This document shows positions 7,125 to 11,861 of a stretch of 11,861 nt of DNA, piece by piece; position 1 is the stretch's first letter, and each line of letters starts with the position of its first letter. The notes under the pieces are model-generated. The model was not told where the DNA came from, did not search any database, and saw only the letters and a list, made by a program, of their open reading frames with translations. The position numbers and the translations under genes are program-made. The stretch is from Christensenella sp. UBA4263 (lineage in GTDB: Bacteria > Bacillota > Clostridia > Christensenellales > Aristaeellaceae), in the NCBI GenBank assembly GCA_002395225.1, contig DGWH01000075.1, forward strand, positions 47,274-59,134, read 5' to 3'.

Positions 7125-8645
7125 TCACCTACTCCTTTTTGAGCGGATGCGGTTTACGCCCCCCATAACCAGCGCCCGCTCCTGGCTGTTCATGCCAAAG
7201 CGGTATACACTCAGGGTGAACAGGGCGGCATAGGGCAGGGCAAACAGAAGAACGCCGGCGTATCCCGTGATGGCCACATTCATCCGGACCAGCATGCCCA
7301 GCGCGGCCGGCAGCAGCATGGATGGCACAATGGACAGAATGCTCCACCAGAACCGTCTCATGTCCAGTCCGATATGCGTCTGATAATACCAGTTCATCAC
7401 CAGCCCGTTGCCAATCAGCAGCGAAATGGCTGTTCCCAGCGCGCATCCGATGCCGCCGTAGGCGATGCCCAGCGGAATGCTGATCGCCACATTTCCTGCT
7501 GCCATGCAGATATAGACAATGGAGCGGAACTGATGCATGTTCTTGGCGCGCTGAATCTCAATGCCCAGGTTCTGAATCAGCGGAATGGTGACGGGAATCA
7601 TGAGCAGAAGGGCGATGACATAAGCATCTGCGTACTCAGGTCCGCCCCAGGCAATGATGAACGGCCGGCCCACAAAGAGAAATCCGGTCAGAACCAGCAT
7701 CAGGAGCATGAACTGAATCCGGCCTACCCGGATAAACAGGTCTGTCAGCTGCCCGTCCGGATTTTTCTCCGTCGCCACAATCCGGTTGATCTGCGGGGTA
7801 AACACCCCGGAGATGGAGGTTGAAATAGTCAGATAATACCGGTGAAGCTGGGACCCGACCCCGTAAATGGCCGTGGCAACCGTTCCTGAAACAATTCCGA
7901 GAATGGTTGTATCCACAGTCCAGTTCACCTGGTCAATGATCATGTTCAGGAAAATAAAGAAGGAAAATCCTGCCATTTCCCTGAGAAGCGCGAAATCGAA
8001 ATTCCCGAAGGTCATTCGCATGCCCAGTTTCTGCCTGCAGTAGATATAGCTGCTCAGGTCCGTCACGACACTCAGCAGGACAGTCACAATGACCAGTGAA
8101 ACCGAGCCGTAGCCGGCCAGCAGCAGCGGCAGCATGATGATGGGATTGAGAACCGTCCGGATCATGCTGATCATCCGCTGAAAGAAGAAACGCTCTCTGG
8201 CTGTGATGAAGGACGTAAAGACGCTGCAGGGAAAGGAAACCGCGATGTTCACCACCAGAATGGCCATCAGGATCCGGGCGGTTTCAATTTCCTTCGGTGT
8301 CAGCTTTGCCGCAAAGATCCGGTGGACATTGGCCACCAGCACGCCGCCCACCAGCAGGCTGAGTGCCCCGATCACCAGGAAGATGGTAAAGAACATTCCG
8401 TTGATCCTGGCAACACCCGCCTCGCCGTCTCTTGCCTCAGCGCGGGTAAAAAACCGCATGTATGCACTTCCCAGTCCGAAACTCATCAGACTGAGATTGG
8501 AGATAAAACCGGCAACCAATGTATAGGTGCCGTATTCGCTCTGCCCGAGAAGGCGGAGCATCACCGGTGTATACACCAGTGAAAGTATCGTTGAGAGAAT
8601 GGTCTGCCCGTAGGATAGAAGCACTCCCGCTTTTTTCTGATCCAT
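7125..8645 (-). CDS. Polysaccharide flippase, Wzx/MATE-like (MOP superfamily)
   Basis: The 506-aa product has about 12-14 hydrophobic helices in the regular spacing of the MOP exporter superfamily. The N-terminus (KAGVLLSYGQTILSTILSLV, then TPVMLRLLGQSEYGTYTLV) is the classic PST/Wzx start, with 'LLGQSEYG' joining helices 1 and 2. GVGSQLHRYY and ISTSISGVFTPQINR (middle) and the charged loop ATEKNPDGQLTDLF before helix 7 or 8 are also typical of oligosaccharide flippases. The known role of the family is to move undecaprenyl-linked repeat units across the cytoplasmic membrane. ATG 8643-8645 is preceded by GAGG (8650-8653) and AGGAA (8655-8659). No glycosyltransferase or polymerase genes flank it directly, although the FAD/DUF6020-like pair in this window could belong to the same pathway. 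The solute-binding protein gene follows 62 nt downstream on the same strand. Family assignment is strong; the substrate is unknown. Confidence 0.85.
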   Translation of the reverse strand: MDQKKAGVLLSYGQTILSTILSLVYTPVMLRLLGQSEYGTYTLVAGFISNLSLMSFGLGSAYMRFFTRAEARDGEAGVARINGMFFTIFLVIGALSLLVGGVLVANVHRIFAAKLTPKEIETARILMAILVVNIAVSFPCSVFTSFITARERFFFQRMISMIRTVLNPIIMLPLLLAGYGSVSLVIVTVLLSVVTDLSSYIYCRQKLGMRMTFGNFDFALLREMAGFSFFIFLNMIIDQVNWTVDTTILGIVSGTVATAIYGVGSQLHRYYLTISTSISGVFTPQINRIVATEKNPDGQLTDLFIRVGRIQFMLLMLVLTGFLFVGRPFIIAWGGPEYADAYVIALLLMIPVTIPLIQNLGIEIQRAKNMHQFRSIVYICMAAGNVAISIPLGIAYGGIGCALGTAISLLIGNGLVMNWYYQTHIGLDMRRFWWSILSIVPSMLLPAALGMLVRMNVAITGYAGVLLFALPYAALFTLSVYRFGMNSQERALVMGGVNRIRSKRSR

Positions 8646-8746
8646 GCTGCCTCGTTCCTGTAGTTCCTCGAATTCCCCGGCCGACGGTTTCCATCCTGTT
8701 CTCCGACTTTCTGTCTGATGCTCTCACCGGGATTTTTGCCATGTGG

Positions 8747-8775
8747 ATTGTATCACGAAAACATATTCCTGTGCA
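8747..8775 (-). promoter_or_regulatory. Extended -10 promoter for flippase operon
   Basis: On the minus strand TGATACAAT gives an extended -10 (TGn plus TACAAT at 8747-8752, 5 of 6). TGCACA (8770-8775, 4 of 6) stands 17 nt upstream as the -35. The transcript would carry a leader of roughly 95 nt before ATG 8645. It diverges from the plus-strand promoter candidate at 8934. Confidence 0.6.
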
Positions 8776-8776
8776 A

Positions 8777-8933
8777 TGCATCCGCACTGACTCACCCCTG
8801 AGCTTTTCATGAGCAGTCTTCCTTGGCAGCCTCCAAGCTCTGGTCATTGGCCAGGGCGGCATTGCATGGGACCTGGATTTTAAAAACTGTCGCTGTGCAG
8901 GATAGCACGGTATATGGTTGGAGAAATCTCCCC
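8777..8933. other. Intergenic stretch without recognisable gene
   Basis: Part of the 721-nt gap 8646-9366 between divergent operons. Here I see only minor inverted repeats (CTTGG/CCAAG near 8822-8837; GGAG-AAAT-CTCC around 8920-8932) and no tRNA, long open frame with a ribosome binding site, or T-run terminator. Short open frames across it have no start signals. Confidence 0.4.
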
Positions 8934-8962
8934 TTGACAAATCAAATCTTACCCTTCAATAT
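8934..8962 (+). promoter_or_regulatory. Candidate promoter for the ABM/hydrolase operon
   Basis: A perfect -35 TTGACA (8934-8939) is followed after 17 nt by CAATAT (8957-8962), which keeps only the second A and the last two bases of the -10 consensus. TATGGA (8960-8965) is an alternative with a 20-nt spacer. A start near 8970 would give a leader of about 400 nt holding all the structured elements below. The weak -10 makes it a candidate only. Confidence 0.45.
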
Positions 8963-8994
8963 GGATAGGTACTCTTTCAGGGAATGACTGCCGG

Positions 8995-9104
8995 CTTGTC
9001 CGCTTTCTGCAGACCTGTAATCACCCGATATCCAGATGTGCCGCTTTACAGGACAAATCCGGATAAGGACAAGGCTGCTCCGCCAAATGACATGATATGC
9101 GGAG
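8995..9104 (+). promoter_or_regulatory. Structured upstream half of leader (three hairpins)
   Basis: CTTGTCC (8995-9001) can pair with GGACAAG (9067-9073), enclosing CCTGTAA (9014-9020) paired with TTACAGG (9046-9052). CTCCGC (9078-9083) then pairs with GCGGAG (9099-9104). A second GGACAA at 9051-9056 could compete for TTGTCC and would disrupt the inner hairpin, so two exclusive folds are possible. The pairing is read by eye, without energies; some 6-7 bp helices are expected by chance. Confidence 0.4.
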
Positions 9105-9109
9105 TTGCC

Positions 9110-9180
9110 CTGCCGCGCAGCGTCAGATTATCAATTCCAGGCCTCAGACAAAAGATTCAAATTGAGACCTGAGGAGGAGA
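9110..9180 (+). repeat. Leader repeat unit 1
   Basis: CTGCCGC/GCGTCAG hairpin (9110-9126, one internal mismatch, GCA loop), then linker ATTATCAATT, CAGGCCTCA (9138-9146) facing TGAGACCTG (9163-9171, one mismatch), then GGAGGAG (9173-9179) with no start codon in reach. Its first 45 nt (9110-9154) match unit 3 (9273-9317) at 40 positions. It looks like a partly decayed copy. Confidence 0.7.
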
Positions 9181-9184
9181 GGAC

Positions 9185-9267
9185 CTGCCGCCACAGCGGC
9201 AGTTTGTCAAATTTGAGCACCGGAAATACCACGGTGCCGAAAGACCGAGCTGAGGCTCATTAAGGAG
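9185..9267 (+). repeat. Leader repeat unit 2
   Basis: A perfect 7-bp hairpin CTGCCGC-CACA-GCGGCAG (9185-9202) is followed by TTTGTCAAAT (9203-9212), the same linker as unit 3. The second arm differs from units 1 and 3: GCACCG (9217-9222) pairs with CGGTGC (9232-9237), and TGAGC (9214-9218) could instead pair with GCTCA (9255-9259). It ends with TAAGGAG (9261-9267), again without a start codon. Confidence 0.65.
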
Positions 9268-9272
9268 CGGCC

Positions 9273-9349
9273 CTGTCGCGCAGCGACAGTTTGTCAAATC
9301 CAGGCCTCAGACAAAAGCAGCTCTGGCAAAAGCCTAAAATTGAGGCCTG
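9273..9349 (+). promoter_or_regulatory. Leader repeat unit 3: candidate pseudoknotted cis-regulatory RNA before the ribosome binding site
   Basis: A perfect hairpin CTGTCGC-GCA-GCGACAG (9273-9289) is followed by TTTGTC (9290-9295), which pairs with GACAAA (9310-9315). The intervening CAGGCCTCA (9301-9309) is a perfect complement of TGAGGCCTG (9341-9349). Together these make an H-type pseudoknot whose two stems abut at 9309/9310. A small GGC-AAAA-GCC hairpin (9325-9334) sits in the long third loop. The 3' strand of the second stem ends 1 nt before AAAGGAGG (9351-9358). The arrangement resembles translational riboswitches in form, but I recognise no ligand class. Confidence 0.5.
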
Positions 9350-9350
9350 T

Positions 9351-9358
9351 AAAGGAGG
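9351..9358 (+). promoter_or_regulatory. Strong ribosome binding site of the ABM gene
   Basis: AAAGGAGG lies 8 nt before ATG 9367, which fixes that start over an upstream in-frame TTG at 9340. It directly follows the helix strand TGAGGCCTG, so folding of the leader could hinder ribosome access. Confidence 0.85.
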
Positions 9359-9366
9359 AAAAAACG

Positions 9367-9690
9367 ATGATTACCTTCCATCTTCGATACACCGGCACCG
9401 ACGGTTCAGCAAGGGCCTTCGCGGAGGAGATGCTGTCCTCCGGGACGGTTTCTGCCATTCGATCCGAACCGGGGAACCTTCGCTACGAATATGCCATTCT
9501 GCTGGAGGATCCCGAGACACTTCTGCTCATTGATTCATGGGCAGACCAGGAAGCCCTTGACTATCATCACGGTTCCCCCATCATGGAAAAAATTGTCATG
9601 CTCAGGGATAAATACGATCTGCACATGACCATGGAACGCTATATCTCTGCCGAGGAGAATCCGGCAGATGCCGGATTCATTCGCAGATAA
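9367..9690 (+). CDS. Antibiotic biosynthesis monooxygenase (ABM/YgiN-like) domain protein
   Basis: This 107-aa protein has the single-domain dimeric alpha-beta barrel pattern of the ABM family: strand MITFHLRYTGT, helix GSARAFAEEMLSSG, strand NLRYEYAILLEDPETLLLIDSW, helix ADQEALDYHHGSPIMEKIVML and a last strand HMTMERYI. 'W.....L..HH.S..' is the usual core signature, with the histidine pair at about residues 68-69. Relatives are cofactor-free quinol or polyketide monooxygenases and heme-handling proteins, and many are uncharacterised stress or detoxification proteins; the substrate here cannot be inferred. There is no signal peptide, so it is cytoplasmic. Start ATG 9367 is set by AAAGGAGG 8 nt upstream. 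It is the first gene of a two-gene operon with a serine hydrolase starting 55 nt downstream, and it follows an unusually long structured leader. Confidence 0.85.
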   Translation: MITFHLRYTGTDGSARAFAEEMLSSGTVSAIRSEPGNLRYEYAILLEDPETLLLIDSWADQEALDYHHGSPIMEKIVMLRDKYDLHMTMERYISAEENPADAGFIRR

Positions 9691-9734
9691 CCGGCCCTTT
9701 CACCGTCCAATTCCACCATCTGATCCAAAGAGAA

Positions 9735-9740
9735 GAGGAA
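9735..9740 (+). promoter_or_regulatory. Ribosome binding site of the serine hydrolase gene
   Basis: GAGGAA lies 5 nt before ATG 9746. It supports this start over an upstream in-frame ATG at 9668 that would overlap the ABM gene and add 26 residues unlike the family. Confidence 0.7.
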
Positions 9741-9745
9741 ATACT

Positions 9746-11170
9746 ATGTTCAACACCGAGGAACTGACCGCAAAACTGAACCAGCTTGCTCAAAGCCAGG
9801 CACTGGCCGGCGTCAGCGCCTGCATCATGGGTCCTGAGAGCATGCTGTATGATTTCAGTTACGGCTTCATTGATTCCAATAAGTCCATTGCGCCGAATCA
9901 TGATACCCTGTTCGGAATCGCCTCCATGAGCAAATCCATCACGGCGCTGTGCATCTGTCTTCTGGCCGTTGACGGAAAACTGCGTCTGGATGATCCGGTC
10001 GTCCGTTATTTTCCGGGCTTCCACATTCCCGGAATTCCGCGGGAAGCCGTGACCATTCGTCATCTGTGCATGCATACATCCGGTCTGCCGGCCATGGAGC
10101 CCCTGGAATGGTCCATCGTCATGAATACCCCCGGACGCGGCAGTGATGAGGATGACCGGCACCTTCAGGAAACGGCGCCGAATACCATGGATTCCATTGA
10201 CCAGATCATCGAATACATCGCCAAATGCCCCTATCCCAACAACGGGATGCCCGGCCAGAATCTCAGTTATTCCAATGAAGGGTATGCCATTCTGTCCTAT
10301 ATTGCCGATCAGGCTGCCGGGATGTCCCTTGAAGCGTACATGCACGAACATGTCTTTGCGCCGCTCGGCATGACCCGTTCCATTTTGGACAACGGCCATC
10401 TGGCCGCATACGCCCTTTCAGGTGGCAACATGACCTCCCTGTTTACCGCCGAAGACGGCGGCCACCGCTGTGACGATGACTGGTCGGTTCTCCCGCCGTT
10501 TCGCGGATGCGCCATGGTCAAGTCAACATCAAAAGACATGTCCACCTACTACCGGATGCTTGCTGCCTACGGCATGCATGAGGGAAAGCAGGTTATCCCG
10601 CGTCAGGCCGTGGAAATGCTCCTTGGAAATGAGCATCCGCTGCGGTCCTTACAGACCATGTGCATGGGAATCAATAAGCGGGCCTTCATGGGCCACGTGC
10701 TGTGTGAACATTCCGGCGGCCTGCATGGAGTTTCCACCAAAGGCGGCCTGATTTTAGGCGAGGGAATCGGTTTAAGCGTCCTCTGCAATCAGGGAGATGC
10801 GGACATGGATCCCCTTCTCTTTGCCATGTACAATGCCGTTCTCGGACTGCCGCTTGACCAGAGTCATGAATGGTTCAACGAGGTTTCCTATCCGTTCTCG
10901 GATTACGACATGCTGACCGGCACCTATATCTGTCACGAGGGAATCCCCTCCACCTTTACCCTGACCCTCAAAGACGGGATTCCCGTCAGATGCCACAACG
11001 GCACGGTTACCCATCTTGTTTACTGCGGAGGTACCCGGTTCCGTTCCGTTCAGGAAGACGGCAGTCTCTATTCAAGAATCGAATTCCTGATATTCGACGG
11101 AAAGGCCTGGGGCGTCCGCTGCGGAACCCGTATCTTTCATCGGGAGGAAACAACCGGCAGCAGCCTCTGA
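9746..11170 (+). CDS. Serine beta-lactamase-like hydrolase (class C/esterase family), cytoplasmic
   Basis: The 474-aa product carries the three marks of the beta-lactamase/penicillin-binding-protein-like fold: SMSK (60-63, nucleophile Ser60 and Lys63), YSN (175-177) and HSG (322-324) in place of the KTG box. HxG is usual in class C-like esterases and peptidases rather than true beta-lactamases. Also typical are TLFGIASMSKSITAL, LDDPVVRYFPGF, IRHLCMHTSGLP and YSNEGYAILSYIAD. The catalytic domain ends near residue 370, and a beta-rich C-terminal domain follows (LTGTYICHEG, FTLTLKDGIPV), as in many esterase EstB-type or D-aminopeptidase-like members. There is no signal peptide, so action on peptidoglycan outside the cell is unlikely; a small ester or amide substrate in the cytoplasm is a better guess. 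ATG 9746 is preceded by GAGGAA. The gene follows the ABM gene by 55 nt on the same strand. Confidence 0.87.
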   Translation: MFNTEELTAKLNQLAQSQALAGVSACIMGPESMLYDFSYGFIDSNKSIAPNHDTLFGIASMSKSITALCICLLAVDGKLRLDDPVVRYFPGFHIPGIPREAVTIRHLCMHTSGLPAMEPLEWSIVMNTPGRGSDEDDRHLQETAPNTMDSIDQIIEYIAKCPYPNNGMPGQNLSYSNEGYAILSYIADQAAGMSLEAYMHEHVFAPLGMTRSILDNGHLAAYALSGGNMTSLFTAEDGGHRCDDDWSVLPPFRGCAMVKSTSKDMSTYYRMLAAYGMHEGKQVIPRQAVEMLLGNEHPLRSLQTMCMGINKRAFMGHVLCEHSGGLHGVSTKGGLILGEGIGLSVLCNQGDADMDPLLFAMYNAVLGLPLDQSHEWFNEVSYPFSDYDMLTGTYICHEGIPSTFTLTLKDGIPVRCHNGTVTHLVYCGGTRFRSVQEDGSLYSRIEFLIFDGKAWGVRCGTRIFHREETTGSSL

Positions 11171-11270
11171 ACCGGCCGCCTTTGCCTGAATGTATCCGGC
11201 AGCCGGACAGAGAACAGACCGTTCGCCGTGATTTTACGTCCTTTCGGCGCACAGCTGCTCCAAATTTGAC

Positions 11271-11304
11271 GGGGATGGCCTCCTTTGGAAGCATTTTCAT
11301 CCCC
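11271..11304 (+). other. Hairpin between hydrolase stop and terminator
   Basis: GGGGATG (11271-11277) pairs with CATCCCC (11298-11304), with a smaller TCC-TTT-GGA arm inside. It is followed by TGAGG, not T residues, so it is not a terminator. It could protect the 3' end of the transcript. Confidence 0.4.
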
Positions 11305-11308
11305 TGAG

Positions 11309-11342
11309 GCAGGAAGTTCAGCGAGCTTCCTGCTTTTGTTTT
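11309..11342 (+). terminator. Intrinsic terminator of the ABM/hydrolase operon
   Basis: GCAGGAAG (11309-11316) pairs with CTTCCTGC (11326-11333) around a 9-nt loop, followed by TTTTGTTTT. It lies about 140 nt after the stop at 11170. There is no T-run on the other side, so it would not stop the convergent Nudix gene. Confidence 0.8.
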
Positions 11343-11400
11343 GAACCGGGAAATCGTGTCCGGCTCTATTGCGTTTCTTCTGTTCAAATCTGACCGGCCG

Positions 11401-11850
11401 TTACTTCAGTTCCGCTTTCCAGCCGCTGGCCGCAGTAAGGAACATTTCCGAAACTTCTTCACCCGAAAAAATCTTCATCAGGCCGTCCATCCCCCATATC
11501 CACGGAAGGTCCAGCACCTGGTCCCGCTCCACCCAGAATACACGTCCCTCTTCGGATGACCTCAGATCGCCGGAAAACTGATTCGCCCTGAACAGAAACA
11601 CGATATACCGGGTTCCATCCTCCTCAATCCAGTCTTTCACCCCGCACAAAACGGGGTGCTCAATGGTCAGCCCGGTTTCCTCCCAGATCTCCCGGACAAC
11701 CGAATCCACAATGGGTTCGTGCTCCTCGACATGACCGCCCGGAAAGATGATCCCCCGGATATCTTTCCCGATTTTATCCTCAACCAGAACTTTCGTCCCG
11801 TTCTCAATCATACACATGTTCTCAAGAACAACCCGTTCTTTTTTCTCCAT
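11401..11850 (-). CDS. Nudix hydrolase (8-oxo-dGTP diphosphatase-like)
   Basis: The 149-aa product contains a perfect Nudix box GX5EX7REUXEEXGU: Gly39, Glu45, Arg53-Glu54, Glu57-Glu58, Gly60-Leu61 (spanning GHVEEHE then REIWEETGL). The first strand MIENGTKVLVEDK and the PGGHVEEHE turn are those of the MutT-like branch. It hydrolyses a nucleoside diphosphate linked to another moiety, using a divalent metal held by the box glutamates; 8-oxo-dGTP or a related nucleotide is the usual guess, but substrate specificity cannot be read from the box alone. No membrane or export signal is seen. ATG 11848-11850 is preceded by AGGAGA at 11856-11861, right at the window edge, so its promoter and upstream neighbour are not visible. 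It converges on the ABM/hydrolase operon. No clear terminator was found for it in the 230-nt gap. Confidence 0.92.
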   Translation of the reverse strand: MEKKERVVLENMCMIENGTKVLVEDKIGKDIRGIIFPGGHVEEHEPIVDSVVREIWEETGLTIEHPVLCGVKDWIEEDGTRYIVFLFRANQFSGDLRSSEEGRVFWVERDQVLDLPWIWGMDGLMKIFSGEEVSEMFLTAASGWKAELK

Positions 11851-11861
11851 CTCTGTCTCCT

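Noticed and set aside
7063..7128. GTG start at 7128 for the solute-binding protein, overlapping the flippase stop
   Set aside because: It would put 22 residues before an intact signal peptide, and its AGGAG is only 3 nt away. ATG 7062 has GGAGG at 6 nt and begins directly with the signal peptide.
8437..9172. Small open frames in the divergent gap (167 aa minus, 97 aa and 62 aa plus)
   Set aside because: No ribosome binding sites or hydrophobic or domain patterns. They overlap the flippase start, promoters or structured leader.
9110..9349. CRISPR array
   Set aside because: The repeats are few, unequal in length and internally palindromic with structured spacers, and no cas genes are present.
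9668..9745. ATG 9668 as the start of the serine hydrolase
   Set aside because: It overlaps the ABM gene, has no good ribosome binding site, and adds a proline- and arginine-rich leader. ATG 9746 has GAGGAA at the right distance.
9746..11170. Antibiotic-resistance beta-lactamase
   Set aside because: It has no signal peptide and an HSG instead of a KTG motif, so an esterase or peptidase-like role is more likely.

Overview
The window looks like a chromosomal segment of a Bacillota bacterium, probably a host-associated Clostridia-type organism. This is inferred from strong GGAGG-type ribosome binding sites, sigma-A-like promoters, short Gram-positive signal peptides, a LipO-type solute-binding protein, a DUF6020-like membrane protein and a TlpA-type secreted redoxin. 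Base composition appears moderately GC-rich by eye (not computed). There are no rRNA or tRNA genes, CRISPR arrays, transposases, integrases or phage genes. Genus cannot be fixed from the sequence.

Layout: (1) 3-461, plus strand, is the 3' part of a YbjN-domain gene cut by the window edge. (2) 551-3714, plus strand, is a two-gene unit: an FAD-dependent amine-oxidase/UDP-galactopyranose-mutase-like oxidoreductase, and a multispanning GT-C/DUF6020-like membrane protein joined to it by a 4-nt overlap and a TTG start. (3) A strong bidirectional terminator (3859-3887) separates this from a minus-strand gene (3927-5237) for a secreted TlpA-like thioredoxin with extra N- and C-terminal domains; this gene has its own good promoter. 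(4) 5563-8645, minus strand, holds a Wzx/MATE-type polysaccharide flippase followed by a secreted solute-binding protein with no permease or ATPase genes beside it. (5) 8646-9366 is a 721-nt divergent gap. Its right half is a structured, repeat-containing leader. (6) 9367-11170, plus strand, holds a small antibiotic-biosynthesis-monooxygenase (ABM) fold protein and a cytoplasmic serine beta-lactamase-like hydrolase, followed by a terminator. (7) 11401-11850, minus strand, is a Nudix hydrolase.

Shared theme: the FAD enzyme, the DUF6020-like protein and the flippase all fit envelope glycan or glycolipid biosynthesis and export. The redoxin and the solute-binding protein are extracytoplasmic. 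The ABM/hydrolase pair looks like a small detoxification or small-molecule cassette, but its substrate is unknown.

The most unusual signal is the leader of the ABM/hydrolase operon. It contains three tandem copies (about 75-95 nt each) of a module made of a short GC-rich hairpin, a TTTGTCAAAT-like linker, a second structured arm and a GGAG/GGAGG sequence. Two copies preserve their hairpin through a compensatory base change. The last copy can fold into an H-type pseudoknot ending directly before the ribosome binding site of the first gene. I do not recognise it as a known riboswitch class. It may be a new cis-regulatory RNA or a decayed array of palindromic repeats; the sequence alone does not decide.
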